A stretch of DNA of 64,000 bases from Mycobacterium sp. DL592 (GTDB lineage: Bacteria; Actinomycetota; Actinomycetes; Mycobacteriales; Mycobacteriaceae): positions 3,232,072 through 3,296,071 of the forward strand of contig NZ_CP050192.1 in the NCBI RefSeq assembly GCF_011694515.1. The letters run 5' to 3'. The first letter of the stretch is position 1; every line of letters begins with the position of its first letter. A program made the position numbers and the translations under genes. Below, piece by piece: positions 29,598 to 41,605 of this stretch. Below the pieces are notes generated by a model that was not told the origin of the DNA, did no database searches, and worked only from the letters and a program-made list of their open reading frames with translations.

Positions 29598-30707
29598 TCA
29601 CCTCGGGTCAAGCGCCCGCAGCACGTCGGCCACCAGGTCGTCGGTGTCCTCGATACCTGCCGAGATCCGGGCGAAACCGTCGCTGACCGGGTCACCCCAG
29701 CGGGCCCGGCGGTCCACCGAGGTGTGCAGCCCGCCGAAGCTGGTCGAGGCCACCAGCAGCTCGCTGCGGCCCACCAGGTCGTGGACGGCCTGCGCGTCGG
29801 CGAGCTCCACGCTCACCAGCCCACCGAAGTGGCGCATCTGCGCGGCGGCCGCCGGGTACGACGGGTCCTCCGGCAAGCCCGGGTAGCGCACCGCACGCAC
29901 CGCGGGATGGCTGCGCAGCGCGGCGGCCAGGGCCAGCGCGTTCTGGCACTGGCGGCCGAAGCGCAGACCCACACTTCCGATGCTGCGCAGCACCAGCCAG
30001 GCCTCGAAGGCGCCCAGGATGGCGCCGGAGAGCAGGCGCTCGCGTTCCACCGCGGCCATCAGCTCGGGCTGGCTGCCCGCGGCATAGCCGGCCAGCAGAT
30101 CGCTGTGGCCGGCCAGGGCCTTGGTGGCGCTGGACACCACGAGGTCGGCGCCCAGCGACAGCGGCTGCTGGCCCAGCGGCGTCGCGGTGGTGTTGTCGAC
30201 CACCAGCCGCGCGCCTCGCCGGCGACAGATCCCGGCCAGCCGATGCAGGTCGACCACGTCGAGGTTGGGGTTGGTCGGGGTCTCGGCCAGCACCGCATCC
30301 GCCTGCTCGGCCGCCTCGTAGATCAACGCCGCCGACGCTTCCCGCACGATAATGCCCAGGGGCGCAAGGCTTTCAGCTGCAAATCGGCGGACCTGGTAGT
30401 ACCCGTCGGCGGGCACCACCAGCACCGAACCCGGCTTGGTCACCACTCGCAGCGCAGCGGTGATCGCCGCCATCCCGGAACTGAAGCTCAGTGCGGCGGT
30501 GGCGCCTTCGAGTTGGGCGAGAGCCGACTCGAGTTGCCGCCAGCTCGGATTGGAGCTGCGCCCGTAGGTGTCCGGCTCGCTGCCCTCATCGGGCGACAGG
30601 TGGAACGCCGAGGCCGGTACCGGGCCGGGGCTCACCGGCTGCCCCGGAACAGCTTCGGCACCAACCGCTTTCACCGCACGTGTGGAATCGCCGTAACCGT
30701 CGACCAT
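29598..30707 (-). CDS. Cys/Met-metabolism PLP enzyme (cystathionine gamma-lyase/synthase type)
   Basis: A fold-type I PLP enzyme of the Cys/Met metabolism family acting at the gamma-carbon of homoserine derivatives or cystathionine. The PLP Lys is residue 196 in VVSSATKALAGHSDLLAG; the substrate-binding region YGRSSNPSWRQLESALAQLEG and the cofactor motif AETPTNPNLDVVD are intact. 369 aa from the ATG at 30707; the open frame continues upstream into gpsA but is a shadow there. Lyase versus synthase cannot be decided from sequence. It has no counterpart between ddlA and gpsA in M. tuberculosis. Confidence 0.88.
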   Translation of the reverse strand: MVDGYGDSTRAVKAVGAEAVPGQPVSPGPVPASAFHLSPDEGSEPDTYGRSSNPSWRQLESALAQLEGATAALSFSSGMAAITAALRVVTKPGSVLVVPADGYYQVRRFAAESLAPLGIIVREASAALIYEAAEQADAVLAETPTNPNLDVVDLHRLAGICRRRGARLVVDNTTATPLGQQPLSLGADLVVSSATKALAGHSDLLAGYAAGSQPELMAAVERERLLSGAILGAFEAWLVLRSIGSVGLRFGRQCQNALALAAALRSHPAVRAVRYPGLPEDPSYPAAAAQMRHFGGLVSVELADAQAVHDLVGRSELLVASTSFGGLHTSVDRRARWGDPVSDGFARISAGIEDTDDLVADVLRALDPR

Positions 30708-30711
30708 CGCC

Positions 30712-32514
<1,803 letters not shown>

Positions 32515-32564
32515 ACTGCAGTTGACTTTGAGCGGCAGGCGTCCGCGCCCCGCGCAGATGAGGG

Positions 32565-34730
32565 ATGATCGCTGATGTGACCGATACGGAAGCAGAACCG
32601 AGATCCACGGACGACGACTGGCAGCCGGGAGAGACACCGGACGCCCCGCCCGCGGCCACCGCGGCGGCGGTGGACGACGCTCTGCCCGAGGACCGCTACC
32701 TCAACCGCGAACTGAGCTGGCTGGATTTCAATGCCCGGGTGCTGGCGCTGGCCGCCGACACCTCGATGCCACTGCTGGAGCGCGCGAAGTTCCTGGCGAT
32801 CTTCGCCTCCAATCTCGACGAGTTCTACATGGTCCGCGTCGCGGGACTCAAGCGACGCGACGAGATGGGCCTGTCGGTCCGCTCGGCCGACGGATTGACA
32901 CCCCGCGAGCAGTTGCGCCGTATCGGTGACCGCACCCGGCAGATTTCCCTGCGCCACGCCCAGGTTTTCCTGGAATCGGTCCGGCCCGGCCTAGCCGAAG
33001 AGGGCATCCACATCGTCACGTGGAATGAACTGAGCGAGGCCGATCGCGCCGATCTATCGAAGTACTTTCACGACCAGGTTTTCCCGGTCCTCACGCCGCT
33101 GGCCGTCGATCCGGCGCACCCGTTCCCGTTCGTCAGCGGCCTGAGCCTGAACCTCGCCGTCGCCGTCCGCTCACCCGAGGACGGCGGCGAGCACTTCGCC
33201 CGGGTCAAGGTGCCCGACAACGTGGATCGCTTCGTCGTGCTCAAGAGCGCCGATCCGGAGGACAAGTCGGTTCGGTTCCTGCCCATGGAAGAGCTCATCG
33301 CGGCGTTCCTTCCGGTGTTGTTCCCGGGCATGGAAATCGTGGAGCAGCACGCCTTCCGGATCACGCGCAACGCCGACATGGATGTCGAGGACCGCGACGA
33401 AGACCTGCTGCAGGCTCTGGAGCGGGAACTGGCACGGCGACGGTTCGGGCCGCCGGTGCGGCTCGAGGTCGCCGACGACATGACCGAGCACATGCTCGAA
33501 TTGCTGCTGCGTGAATTGGACGTCCATCCCGGAGATGTGGTGGAGGTGCCGGGCCTGCTGGATCTTTCGGCGCTGTGGCAGGTCTACGGCGTCGACCGCC
33601 CCGCACTCAAGGACCGCCCGTTCGTGCCGGCCACCCACCAGGCCTTCGGTGAGCGCGAAACCCCGAAGAGCATCTTCTCGACACTGCGTGACGGCGACGT
33701 GCTGGTGCATCACCCGTACCACTCGTTCTCGACGAGCGTGCAGCGGTTCATCGAGCAGGCCGCCGCGGATCCGAATGTGCTGGCCATCAAGCAGACTCTG
33801 TATCGGACCTCCGGTGACTCCCCGATCGTCAACGCCCTGATCGAGGCTGCCGCCGCAGGTAAGCAGGTGGTTGCGCTGGTGGAGCTCAAGGCACGCTTCG
33901 ACGAGCAGGCCAATATCAAGTGGGCCCGCGCCTTGGAAGATGCTGGCGTGCATGTGGTCTACGGGCTGATCGGGCTCAAGACCCACTGCAAGACCTGCCT
34001 GGTGGTCCGCCGCGAAGGCTCGACGATCCGCCGTTACTGCCACATCGGCACCGGCAATTACAACCCGAAGACGGCCCGGCTTTACGAGGACGTCGGCTTG
34101 CTGACGGCCTCGCCCGACATCGGGGCCGACCTGACCGACCTGTTCAACTCGCTGACCGGCTACTCGCGCAAGGTGAGCTACCGCAACCTGCTGGTGGCTC
34201 CGCACGGTGTTCGGCGGGGCATTGTCGAACGCATCGATCGCGAGATCGAAGCACACCGTGCCGCAGGCAACGGCCGGATCCGCCTGAAGGCCAACGCCCT
34301 TGTCGACGAGCAGGTTATCGATGCGCTCTACCGCGCCTCGCAGAACGGCGTGCGGGTCGAGATCGTCGTGCGCGGGATCTGTGCGCTCAAACCGGGTGTC
34401 GAGGGTTTCTCCGAGAACATCGTCGTGCGGTCGATTCTCGGCCAGTTCCTGGAACACTCGCGGATTTTCCACTTCAATGCCATCAACGAGTTCTTCATCG
34501 GCAGCGCCGACATGATGCACCGCAACCTCGACCGTCGCGTCGAGGTGCTGGCTCAGGTGAAGGATCCACGCCTCACCGGATATCTCGACGAGATCTTCGA
34601 GTCGGCGATGGACCCGTCGACCCGATGCTGGGAACTCGGATCCGACGGCAGCTGGACGGCGTCACCACAGGACGGTCGCCAGGTCCGCGACCACCAAGTG
34701 TGGCTGATGGAACTCCATCGGCAGCGCTGA
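32565..34730 (+). CDS. ppk1: Polyphosphate kinase 1
   Basis: PPK1 reversibly makes inorganic polyphosphate from ATP. The 721-aa protein has the N-terminal domain ([19 protein letters not shown]), the head domain, and two C-terminal catalytic domains with [35 protein letters not shown] (catalytic His) and [17 protein letters not shown]. Full length and well conserved. A GTG four codons downstream is an alternative start. It follows fbiD by 50 bp and precedes mutT1, as in M. tuberculosis (Rv2984). Confidence 0.98.
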   Translation: MIADVTDTEAEPRSTDDDWQPGETPDAPPAATAAAVDDALPEDRYLNRELSWLDFNARVLALAADTSMPLLERAKFLAIFASNLDEFYMVRVAGLKRRDEMGLSVRSADGLTPREQLRRIGDRTRQISLRHAQVFLESVRPGLAEEGIHIVTWNELSEADRADLSKYFHDQVFPVLTPLAVDPAHPFPFVSGLSLNLAVAVRSPEDGGEHFARVKVPDNVDRFVVLKSADPEDKSVRFLPMEELIAAFLPVLFPGMEIVEQHAFRITRNADMDVEDRDEDLLQALERELARRRFGPPVRLEVADDMTEHMLELLLRELDVHPGDVVEVPGLLDLSALWQVYGVDRPALKDRPFVPATHQAFGERETPKSIFSTLRDGDVLVHHPYHSFSTSVQRFIEQAAADPNVLAIKQTLYRTSGDSPIVNALIEAAAAGKQVVALVELKARFDEQANIKWARALEDAGVHVVYGLIGLKTHCKTCLVVRREGSTIRRYCHIGTGNYNPKTARLYEDVGLLTASPDIGADLTDLFNSLTGYSRKVSYRNLLVAPHGVRRGIVERIDREIEAHRAAGNGRIRLKANALVDEQVIDALYRASQNGVRVEIVVRGICALKPGVEGFSENIVVRSILGQFLEHSRIFHFNAINEFFIGSADMMHRNLDRRVEVLAQVKDPRLTGYLDEIFESAMDPSTRCWELGSDGSWTASPQDGRQVRDHQVWLMELHRQR

Positions 34731-34799
34731 GAGCACCTTCCATTGCAGCCGGCAGGTTCTGCCCCGCGGCGGGACCCGAATTGACTTGTGGGAGTTGAA

Positions 34800-35768
34800 G
34801 TGGCCAAGGGGACGTCACGCAGCGACACGAAGACCAGATCGGCGAAGAATGTTTCGACTAAGAAGGGCAAGCCTGCCCAGCGCGTAATCGCTGCGGGAGC
34901 CGTGCTCTGGCGGCCGGATCCCGAGACCGGCGAGACGCGCCTCGCGGTGATCCACCGCCCGCGCTATGACGACTGGTCGCTGCCCAAGGGCAAGCTCGAC
35001 GCCGGCGAGAACGAACCGGCGGCGGCGGTACGCGAGATCTGGGAAGAGACCGGGCAGCGGTCACACCTGGGCCGTTGGCTGACCGAGGTGAGTTATCCCA
35101 TCCCCGAAGGCATCAAGGTGGTGCACTACTGGGCGGCCCGCGCTGTCGGGGGTGAGTTCACTCCCGGCGACGAAGTCGACCGGCTGGAGTGGCTCTCACC
35201 GGAGGACGCCTCCGAACGGCTCACCTATCCGCATGACCGCGACGTGCTCAAGAAGTTCGCCGAACATCCCGCTGACACCCAGACGGTGTTGATCGTGCGG
35301 CACGCGACTGCCGGGGTGAAGTCCCGCTACAAGGGTGACGACCGGAGCCGGCCCTTGGACAAGAACGGTCGCGCGCAGGCCGAATCGTTGGTCGCGCAGT
35401 TGATGGCGTTCGGGCCCACCGTCATCCATGCCGCCGACCGGGCCCGCTGCATGCAGACCGTCGAACCCTTGGCACAAGAACTCGGTGTCTCGATCATCAA
35501 AGAGGCCGACCTCACCGAAGAGGCCTACGCGGAGGACCCGAAGGCCGCACGGAATCGAGTGCTCGACATCGTCGCCCGCGGCGGCACCCCGGTGATCTGC
35601 ACACAGGGCAAAGTAATTCCGTATCTGCTGGCATGGTGGCGCGAGGGCGACGTCGGTAAGCCGGACAAGGTCCGCAACCGCAAGGGAAGTACCTGGGTGC
35701 TGTCGCTGTCGGGCGCCGACATCGTCGCGGCCGACTACATCGCCAGCCCGCTGGCCCGCAGAGGCTAG
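34800..35768 (+). CDS. mutT1: MutT1 Nudix hydrolase with C-terminal histidine phosphatase domain
   Basis: Mycobacterial MutT1 sanitises 8-oxo-dGTP and related nucleotides. The Nudix domain occupies about 28-150, with the Nudix box starting [16 protein letters not shown] and ending WEETG. The C-terminal half is a histidine-phosphatase (RHG) domain, [14 protein letters not shown], that removes phosphate from the product in the characterised homolog. GTG 34800 is preceded by GGGAG at good spacing, favouring it over GTG 34788. The N-terminal tail is Lys/Ser/Thr-rich. 322 aa. A strong hairpin follows the stop. Confidence 0.96.
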   Translation: MAKGTSRSDTKTRSAKNVSTKKGKPAQRVIAAGAVLWRPDPETGETRLAVIHRPRYDDWSLPKGKLDAGENEPAAAVREIWEETGQRSHLGRWLTEVSYPIPEGIKVVHYWAARAVGGEFTPGDEVDRLEWLSPEDASERLTYPHDRDVLKKFAEHPADTQTVLIVRHATAGVKSRYKGDDRSRPLDKNGRAQAESLVAQLMAFGPTVIHAADRARCMQTVEPLAQELGVSIIKEADLTEEAYAEDPKAARNRVLDIVARGGTPVICTQGKVIPYLLAWWREGDVGKPDKVRNRKGSTWVLSLSGADIVAADYIASPLARRG

Positions 35769-35794
35769 CCCGCTTTCGGACCCCGAAAACGCGA

Positions 35795-35825
35795 ATACGC
35801 CGCGGGCGCTGGGCCCGCGGCGTAT
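35795..35825. terminator. Perfect 13-bp hairpin between convergent mutT1 and hupB
   Basis: ATACGCCGCGGGC, a 5-nt loop, then its exact complement. It lies between two convergent stops and can terminate both transcripts. No long T run follows on either side, as is common for mycobacterial terminators. Confidence 0.85.
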
Positions 35826-35838
35826 CCGACGGTGAACT

Positions 35839-36513
35839 TTAGCGACGGCCCTTCTTGGCCGGAGCCTTCTTGGCCGGGGCCTTCTTGGCGGGAGCGGCCT
35901 TCTTGACCGGAGCCGCCTTCTTGGCCGGAGCCTTCTTGGCAGGAGCGGCCTTCTTAGCCGGAGCGGCCTTCTTGACCGGAGCCTTCTTGGCAGGAGCGGC
36001 CTTCTTGACCGGAGCCTTCTTCGCAGGAGCGGCCTTCTTGACCGGAGCCGCCTTCTTGGCCGGAGCCTTCTTAGCCGGAGCGGCCTTCTTGACCGGAGCC
36101 TTCTTGGCAGGAGCGGCCTTCTTGACCGGAGCCTTCTTCACGACGGCCTTGCGGACCGCCTTCTTGACGGCAGCCTTCTTGACCGGGCCACCGACAGCGC
36201 CGCGCTTGACCGCAGGTCCTTCGGCCGGAAGCTTCTGCGCGCCAGAGACGACAGCCTTGAACTGAGCGCCCGGGCGGAAGGCCGGAACGGAGGTCGGCTT
36301 CACTTTCACGGTTTCACCGGTGCGCGGATTGCGCGCAACGCGGGCGGCACGACGACGCTGTTCGAAAACACCGAAACCGGTGATGGTCACACTGTCGCCC
36401 TTGTGCACCGCGCGCACAATGGTGTCGACGATGTTCTCGACCGCGTCAGTAGCCTGCCGACGATCCACGTTCAGCTTCGCGGTGAGAGCGTCGATCAGCT
36501 CTGCTTTGTTCAT
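35839..36513 (-). CDS. hupB: HU-family DNA-binding protein HupB with Lys/Ala tail
   Basis: HupB is the mycobacterial nucleoid-associated HU with a histone-H1-like tail. Residues 1-90 are the HU fold ([51 protein letters not shown]). The remaining ~130 residues are a tail of repeated [10 protein letters not shown] units ending [10 protein letters not shown]. Total 224 aa. The ribosome-binding site GGAGGA is 6 nt from the ATG. The tail is encoded by tandem near-repeats and is likely to vary in length between strains. Confidence 0.98.
   Translation of the reverse strand: MNKAELIDALTAKLNVDRRQATDAVENIVDTIVRAVHKGDSVTITGFGVFEQRRRAARVARNPRTGETVKVKPTSVPAFRPGAQFKAVVSGAQKLPAEGPAVKRGAVGGPVKKAAVKKAVRKAVVKKAPVKKAAPAKKAPVKKAAPAKKAPAKKAAPVKKAAPAKKAPVKKAAPAKKAPVKKAAPAKKAAPAKKAPAKKAAPVKKAAPAKKAPAKKAPAKKGRR
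35842..36180 (-). repeat. Tandem Lys/Ala-coding repeats in hupB
   Basis: Imperfect units of about 15-30 bp with core GGAGC(C/G)GCCTTCTT on the plus strand are iterated through the hupB tail and encode [13 protein letters not shown]. Third positions differ little between units, consistent with expansion by slippage or unequal recombination. Confidence 0.85.
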
Positions 36514-36673
36514 TCAAATCCTCCGAAAACAGTGGTCCTTTCTGGACCGACTGACAAACACGGTAAACCCAAGGCCAGCAGATTTCCAAGTGCCACGCCC
36601 AATTTCAGGTATTGCTTAGGAGGATTTCAGCAAACCGGTTGCCGCCCTAGGGCGGTGAATCCCCGAACCGCGA

Positions 36674-36711
36674 ACCCCCCGCCAGGGGCGGGAATTCGGC
36701 TCTCGGGGGGT
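36674..36711 (-). terminator. Possible terminator downstream of leuD
   Basis: A hairpin with a 7-bp ACCCCCC/GGGGGGT outer stem begins 2 bases beyond the leuD stop. No T run follows, so the call is tentative. Confidence 0.4.
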
Positions 36712-36712
36712 C

Positions 36713-37309
36713 TCAGGACGGGGCGACGATGCGCGGCTTCCAGCTCGGCCGAGCTGCTTCGTAAGCCTCGATTTCTTCGAGTTTCCGCAGCGTGAGGCCT
36801 ATATCGTCGAGACCCTCGAGCAGCCGCCATGCCGTGTAATCGTCAATCGTGAACGGCACCACGGCTGTTCCGGCGGTGATATTCCGATCTTGAAGATTCA
36901 CAGTGATTTCCAGCCCCGGATTCTGCTCGAGCAGCTTCCACAGCAGTTCGACGTCATCTTGGGCAACTTCGGCCGCCAACAGGCCCGCCTTGCCGGCATT
37001 GCCACGGAAGATGTCGGCGAATCGGGACGAGATGACCACTCGGAATCCGTAGTCCATGAGCGCCCAGACCGCGTGCTCCCGCGATGAGCCGGTGCCGAAA
37101 TCGGGGCCGGCGACCAACACTGAGCCCCGGTCGAATGGACTCAGATTGAGGATAAATGACGGATCGTTGCGCCATGCGGCGAAAAGTCCGTCCTCGAAAC
37201 CAGTTCGGGTGACCCGCTTCAAATACACCGCCGGAATGATCTGGTCGGTGTCGACATTGGACCGTCGCAACGGAACGCCGATGCCGGTATGGGTGTGAAA
37301 GGCATCCAT
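36713..37309 (-). CDS. leuD: 3-isopropylmalate dehydratase small subunit
   Basis: LeuD supplies the swivelling substrate-recognition domain of isopropylmalate isomerase in leucine synthesis. Motifs include [23 protein letters not shown] at the N-terminus and [17 protein letters not shown]. 198 aa, full length. It is 19 bp downstream of leuC, so the two form an operon. Confidence 0.97.
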   Translation of the reverse strand: MDAFHTHTGIGVPLRRSNVDTDQIIPAVYLKRVTRTGFEDGLFAAWRNDPSFILNLSPFDRGSVLVAGPDFGTGSSREHAVWALMDYGFRVVISSRFADIFRGNAGKAGLLAAEVAQDDVELLWKLLEQNPGLEITVNLQDRNITAGTAVVPFTIDDYTAWRLLEGLDDIGLTLRKLEEIEAYEAARPSWKPRIVAPS

Positions 37310-37328
37310 CGTGTTCTCCTTAGCAGGG

Positions 37329-38759
37329 CTAGTTTTCGAGATCAGCGGGCGAGGACAGCGTGCCGCGCACCGCGGTGGCGGCGGCGACAGCAGGCGAAAC
37401 CAGGTGCGTGCGGCTGCCCTTGCCCTGCCTGCCTTCGAAGTTCCGGTTCGACGTCGAGGCGCAACGCTCGCCCGGCGCCAGCTGATCGGGGTTCATTCCC
37501 AAACACATCGAGCAGCCCGCCTGACGCCATTCGGCGCCTGCGGCGGTGAAGATCTCGCCGAGGCCTTCGGATTCGGCCTGGGCACGCACCCGCATCGAGC
37601 CGGGCACAACCAGCATCCGCACGCCGTCGGCGACCTTGCGGCCGCGCAGCACTTCGGCGACTGCCCGCAGATCCTCGATCCGGCCATTCGTGCACGAGCC
37701 GACGAATACGGCGTCGACAGCCACCTCGCGCATCGGGGTACCCGGTCGAAGGTCCATGTATGCCAAAGCCTTCTCGGCTGATTGCCGCTCGGAATCGGCC
37801 ATCAACTCCGGGTCGGGCACCGACGCGGACAGCGGGACGCCCTGACCGGGATTGGTACCCCACGTCACGAACGGGCTCAGTGTCGTCGCGTCGATGTAGA
37901 CCTCGGTGTCGAATTCGGCCCCGGGGTCGGTCTTCAGCTTCTCCCAAGCATCCACCGCGGCATCCCAATCCGCGCCGGTCGGCGCGTACGGGCGGCCACG
38001 CAGGAACTCGTAGGTGACCTCGTCGGGAGCGACCAGGCCGGCGCGTGCACCCGCCTCGATGCTCATATTGCAGACCGTCATGCGGCCTTCCATCGACAGC
38101 GATTCGATGGTGCTGCCCCGATATTCGATGACATAGCCCTGGCCGCCGCCGGTGCCGATCTTGGCGATAACGGCCAGGATGATGTCCTTGGCCGTCACCC
38201 CGGGCGGCAGCTGACCGTCGACGTTGACCGCCATGGTCTTGAACGGACGCAACGGAAGTGTCTGTGTCGCCAGCACATGCTCGACCTCCGAGGTGCCGAT
38301 TCCCATCGCGATGGCGCCGAACGCGCCATGGGTGGAGGTGTGGCTGTCGCCACAAACGATCGTCATGCCGGGCTGGGTGAGGCCGAGTTGCGGTCCCATC
38401 ACGTGCACGATGCCTTGTTCCGCGTCGCCCATCCGGTGCAACCGGATGCCGAACTCAGCGCAGTTGTGTCGCAGGGTGTCGACCTGGGTGCGCGAGATCG
38501 GGTCGGCGATCGGCTTGTCGATGTCGACCGTGGGCACGTTGTGGTCCTCGGTGGCGATCGTCAGATCCGGGCGGTGCACCGGCCGTCCGGCCAACCGGAG
38601 GCCGTCGAAAGCCTGCGGGCTGGTCACCTCGTGGACGAGGTGGAGATCGATATAGATCAGATCGGGTTCACGCGAGCCGCCAGTGCCCGTGCCGGGGACC
38701 ACCACATGGTCGTCCCACACCTTCTCGGGCAGCGTTCTGGGCTTGTCGGTCTGGGCCAT
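37329..38759 (-). CDS. leuC: 3-isopropylmalate dehydratase large subunit
   Basis: LeuC carries the [4Fe-4S] cluster of isopropylmalate isomerase. The cluster ligands fit [12 protein letters not shown] and [20 protein letters not shown]. Substrate motifs ATEDHNVPT and [14 protein letters not shown] are intact. I prefer ATG 38759 ([10 protein letters not shown]) over the GTG one codon upstream, because homologs begin there. GGAGGAATCGAG provides the ribosome-binding site. 476 aa. It is divergent from an IclR-type regulator that probably controls it. Confidence 0.97.
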   Translation of the reverse strand: MAQTDKPRTLPEKVWDDHVVVPGTGTGGSREPDLIYIDLHLVHEVTSPQAFDGLRLAGRPVHRPDLTIATEDHNVPTVDIDKPIADPISRTQVDTLRHNCAEFGIRLHRMGDAEQGIVHVMGPQLGLTQPGMTIVCGDSHTSTHGAFGAIAMGIGTSEVEHVLATQTLPLRPFKTMAVNVDGQLPPGVTAKDIILAVIAKIGTGGGQGYVIEYRGSTIESLSMEGRMTVCNMSIEAGARAGLVAPDEVTYEFLRGRPYAPTGADWDAAVDAWEKLKTDPGAEFDTEVYIDATTLSPFVTWGTNPGQGVPLSASVPDPELMADSERQSAEKALAYMDLRPGTPMREVAVDAVFVGSCTNGRIEDLRAVAEVLRGRKVADGVRMLVVPGSMRVRAQAESEGLGEIFTAAGAEWRQAGCSMCLGMNPDQLAPGERCASTSNRNFEGRQGKGSRTHLVSPAVAAATAVRGTLSSPADLEN

Positions 38760-38762
38760 CAC

Positions 38763-38835
38763 TTCTCGATTCCTCCGTCGGCCGCTCCAGGGCGGAAGCT
38801 AGCCATCTCACATTTCGGGACGTTAGTATCTCGAT
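38763..38835. promoter_or_regulatory. Divergent leuCD / iclR promoter region
   Basis: In this 73-bp gap the iclR -10-like hexamer TAGTAT (38824-38829) ends six bases before the ATG, which predicts a leaderless mRNA. A perfect inverted repeat, TCTC-N5-GAGA (38829-38841), straddles that ATG, and a further TCTCA is at 38806-38810. These are candidate operator half-sites for the IclR protein acting on both genes. Confidence 0.6.
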
Positions 38836-39537
38836 ATGAGACAGGATAGCGGCATCGGCGTGCTCGACAAAGCGGTGGGCGTGCTGCATTCGATTGCCGA
38901 GTCACCCTGCGGGCTCGCCGAACTCTGCGAGCGCACCGGGCTGCCGCGCGCAACGGCCCATCGGCTGGCCGCCGGACTAGAAGTGCACCGTCTGCTGGCC
39001 CGCGACAGCGCCGGGCGCTGGCGGCTGGGACCGGCACTGAGCGAACTGGCCGCACAGGTCAACGATCCCCTGCTGGCCGCGGGCGCCGCCGTTCTGCCCA
39101 GGCTGCGGGAGATCACCGGCGAGAGCGTGCAGCTGTACCGCCTCGAGGGCACCACGCGGGTGTGCATCGCAGCCCTGGAACCGCCTGCGGGCCTTCGCGA
39201 TACGGTTCCGGTCGGGGCCCGCCTGCCGCTGACGGCCGGCTCCGGGGCCAAAGTGCTGCTGGCCTACAGCGACACCGCCACCCAGCAGGCCGTGCTCCCA
39301 TCGGCGAAGTTCACCGAGCGGACCCTGGCCGAGGTACGCCGCCGCGGCTGGGCGCAGAGCGCGGCCGAACGCGAGCCCGGAGTGGCCAGTGTCTCTGCGC
39401 CGGTTCGCGATCGCAGCGGCGCGGTCATCGCGGCGGTGTCGGTTTCCGGGCCGATCGACCGGATGGGCCGGCGTCCGGGCGCACGCTGGGCGGCCGACCT
39501 GTTGTCCGCCGCCGAGGCGCTCACCCGCCGTTTGTGA
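38836..39537 (+). CDS. IclR-family transcriptional regulator, probable leucine-gene regulator
   Basis: The 233-aa protein has an N-terminal winged helix (GVLDKAVGVLHSIAESP, CERTGLPRATAHRLAAGLEVHRLL) and a C-terminal IclR effector domain (VPVGARLPLTAGSGAKVLLAY, GWAQSAAEREPGVASVSAPVRD). It is divergent from leuCD, the arrangement of Rv2989 and of NdgR/AreB-type regulators that control leucine genes. It probably binds the shared intergenic region. The -10 six bases before the ATG suggests leaderless translation, common in mycobacteria. Confidence 0.9.
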   Translation: MRQDSGIGVLDKAVGVLHSIAESPCGLAELCERTGLPRATAHRLAAGLEVHRLLARDSAGRWRLGPALSELAAQVNDPLLAAGAAVLPRLREITGESVQLYRLEGTTRVCIAALEPPAGLRDTVPVGARLPLTAGSGAKVLLAYSDTATQQAVLPSAKFTERTLAEVRRRGWAQSAAEREPGVASVSAPVRDRSGAVIAAVSVSGPIDRMGRRPGARWAADLLSAAEALTRRL

Positions 39538-39581
39538 TCTCTGTGCAACGGCCGGTGAGCCACCTGCCACACTGACAGGCC

Positions 39582-40079
39582 ATGGGAACCAACCAGCGCA
39601 ACCAGATCGTGATGACCGACGAGGAGATCGTCGACTTCGTCAACCGCAGCCGCACCGGCACGATGGCCACCATCGGACCTGACGGCCAGCCGCACCTGGT
39701 GGCGATGTGGTACGGCGTGATCGACGGCGAGATCTGGGTCGAGACCAAGGCCAAGTCGCAGAAGACGGTGAACCTGCGCCGCAACCCTCGGGTCAGTTTC
39801 CTGATCGAGGACGGCATGACCTACGACACCCTGCGCGGTGTGGCGTTCGAGGGTACCGCCGAGATCGTGGACGACCCGGACACCATCTTCAAGGTCGGGG
39901 TCAACGTGTGGGAGCGCTACAACGGGCCCTACACCGACGAGCTCAAGCCGGCCGTCGACATGATGATGAACAAACGGATCGCGGTGCGGATCGTCACCAA
40001 CCGCACCCGCTCGTGGGATCACCGCAAGCTCGGCATGCCGGCGATGCCGATCGCCGGTTCCACCGCGCCCGGGCAGTAG
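39582..40079 (+). CDS. PPOX/FDOR split-barrel protein, probable F420- or flavin-binding
   Basis: A 165-aa split beta-barrel protein of the pyridoxamine-phosphate-oxidase-like superfamily, ortholog position of Rv2991. Motifs are RTGTMATIGPDGQPHLVAMWYGVIDGEIWVET, KTVNLRRNPRVSFLIEDG and the C-terminal RSWDHRKLGM. In mycobacteria many such proteins are F420-dependent reductases (FDOR-B); the basic patch fits a phosphate-rich cofactor, but cofactor identity is inferred. An F420-synthesis gene (fbiD) lies 7 kb away. The gene ends 8 bp from the convergent membrane-protein gene. Confidence 0.85.
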   Translation: MGTNQRNQIVMTDEEIVDFVNRSRTGTMATIGPDGQPHLVAMWYGVIDGEIWVETKAKSQKTVNLRRNPRVSFLIEDGMTYDTLRGVAFEGTAEIVDDPDTIFKVGVNVWERYNGPYTDELKPAVDMMMNKRIAVRIVTNRTRSWDHRKLGMPAMPIAGSTAPGQ

Positions 40080-40087
40080 GCAGGCCG

Positions 40088-41605
40088 TCACGAGCGCCGC
40101 CCGTAGCGGTCGCCTCCCCACCGGAAACTGTTGACATACTTGCCCATGTCCATGGCGAGTTCCATGTTGGCCCCCGAGGGGTGGCCTGTCCCGTAATCCG
40201 GGCTGAACTCGTGGTAGGGCCCCGCGGCAGCCGCGATCAGCGCGTAGTCGTGCTTGACCGCGGCCATGACGATCACCCGCAGCCTGGTGAACGACGCCGC
40301 CGAGTCGCGCGAGTAGACGTCGGCGATGACGCCGTAGCCCGGCTGGTAACCGACTGATGCGTTGGGGATTTCGTAGCTGACGGACGCATCCGGGTACTTG
40401 CTGCGCAGTACCTGCTCGACGATCTGCCGGGGATCGCGACCGTCGGCGTGCTCACCGAAGAGCAGCATGGTCCCCGTGTCGCCGCCGGTGTACTTCAGTT
40501 TCACACCCTGCAGTCCATCCGGGTCGAAACTCACGTCGTAGGCCGAACCCTTGTCTGGATAGGCCACCGAGAACGCACCGTTGTCCCCGCTGTAGCGCGG
40601 GTTTGTCTCCACCGGCGTGCCCAGCGGCGGCCGCCCGCAGTCCGGCGGACACACGTACGCCTTGGCCACCGGGGTGATGAGCGCCGAGGTGCCCCCGCCC
40701 GCGGCGGCCACGACGCCGAGGATCGCCGCCAACGGCGCCAGGACGGCGACGTAGTTGGTGCGACGCGGGTTCGGGCTCGCCAGCTCGATGGCGCCGTCCC
40801 GCGTCGCTGCGTTAACGGCGAACCGCAGCGCGATCACAGCCACCACCGCAATGAGCAGTTGCACGGCAATGTAGACCCGCAATGGCAGCGGAGCGACGTC
40901 GACCAAACCCAGCGCGGTCACCACGCACACCGCCACCGCCAGCGAGACGGCCACGACCCTGCGGTGGCGCTGCGCGTCGTCGGCGGGGCGCCACAGCGCG
41001 ATACCGACGATTCCGCCGACGGCCAGACACGACACCGCCCACGCCACGCCTTCGACGACCGCCTCGGCCAGCAGGCTCGTCGCCGACTGATCGTGTGCGA
41101 CCACACCCATCGCCAGCTGCGGCACCAACAGAGTGGCGGTGGCAGCGGAGTTGAAAGCCGACGCCCCGAGCGCCCCGATGGCGAAGCCGTACAACGGCGC
41201 CCGGGCACACCGGTCGAGCGCCCGCACCACCGCAGCGGGAACGATCATCAACAGCGCGCCGCTGATCGGAACGGCGATGCCGGCCACCAGCACGTGGCGA
41301 AGATTGGTCTGCGAGCCGAGCGCGGCACCGTAGGCCTGGGCGACGATCGGGCCGACGACCACCGCCCACCCCACGCCCAATCCGAGGCCGACGACGACCG
41401 TGACCACGATGTCGCGCACCCCGGGCCGGATCTGCCACACATAAAGGCCGAACAGCATCGTCAGGCCGAACGAGGCGATCGTGATCATGGGCGCCTGCCA
41501 TCGCAGCAGAGCAAGGCCCACCAGTACCGCCACCAGAAGCAGCAGTGCGACACCGAAACTCCTACGCCCGCCCGGGGAGAGCTGCGGGAAGAGGGAACTC
41601 GTCAT
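40088..41605 (-). CDS. Polytopic membrane protein with extracytoplasmic C-terminal domain, unknown function
   Basis: I do not recognise this 505-aa protein. It has about eight or nine hydrophobic segments between residues 18 and 325, then a soluble domain of about 170 residues beginning KAYVCPPDCGRPPLGTPVETNPRYSGDNGAFSVAYP and ending NSFRWGGDRYGRRS. The Cys pair CPPDC suggests an oxidising exterior. The ATG (41605) overlaps the TGA of the upstream protease gene, so the two should be translated together. The M. tuberculosis order has nothing here. It may be a transporter, a sensor or a partner/immunity factor for the protease; the sequence does not decide. Confidence 0.8.
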   Translation of the reverse strand: MTSSLFPQLSPGGRRSFGVALLLLVAVLVGLALLRWQAPMITIASFGLTMLFGLYVWQIRPGVRDIVVTVVVGLGLGVGWAVVVGPIVAQAYGAALGSQTNLRHVLVAGIAVPISGALLMIVPAAVVRALDRCARAPLYGFAIGALGASAFNSAATATLLVPQLAMGVVAHDQSATSLLAEAVVEGVAWAVSCLAVGGIVGIALWRPADDAQRHRRVVAVSLAVAVCVVTALGLVDVAPLPLRVYIAVQLLIAVVAVIALRFAVNAATRDGAIELASPNPRRTNYVAVLAPLAAILGVVAAAGGGTSALITPVAKAYVCPPDCGRPPLGTPVETNPRYSGDNGAFSVAYPDKGSAYDVSFDPDGLQGVKLKYTGGDTGTMLLFGEHADGRDPRQIVEQVLRSKYPDASVSYEIPNASVGYQPGYGVIADVYSRDSAASFTRLRVIVMAAVKHDYALIAAAAGPYHEFSPDYGTGHPSGANMELAMDMGKYVNSFRWGGDRYGRRS

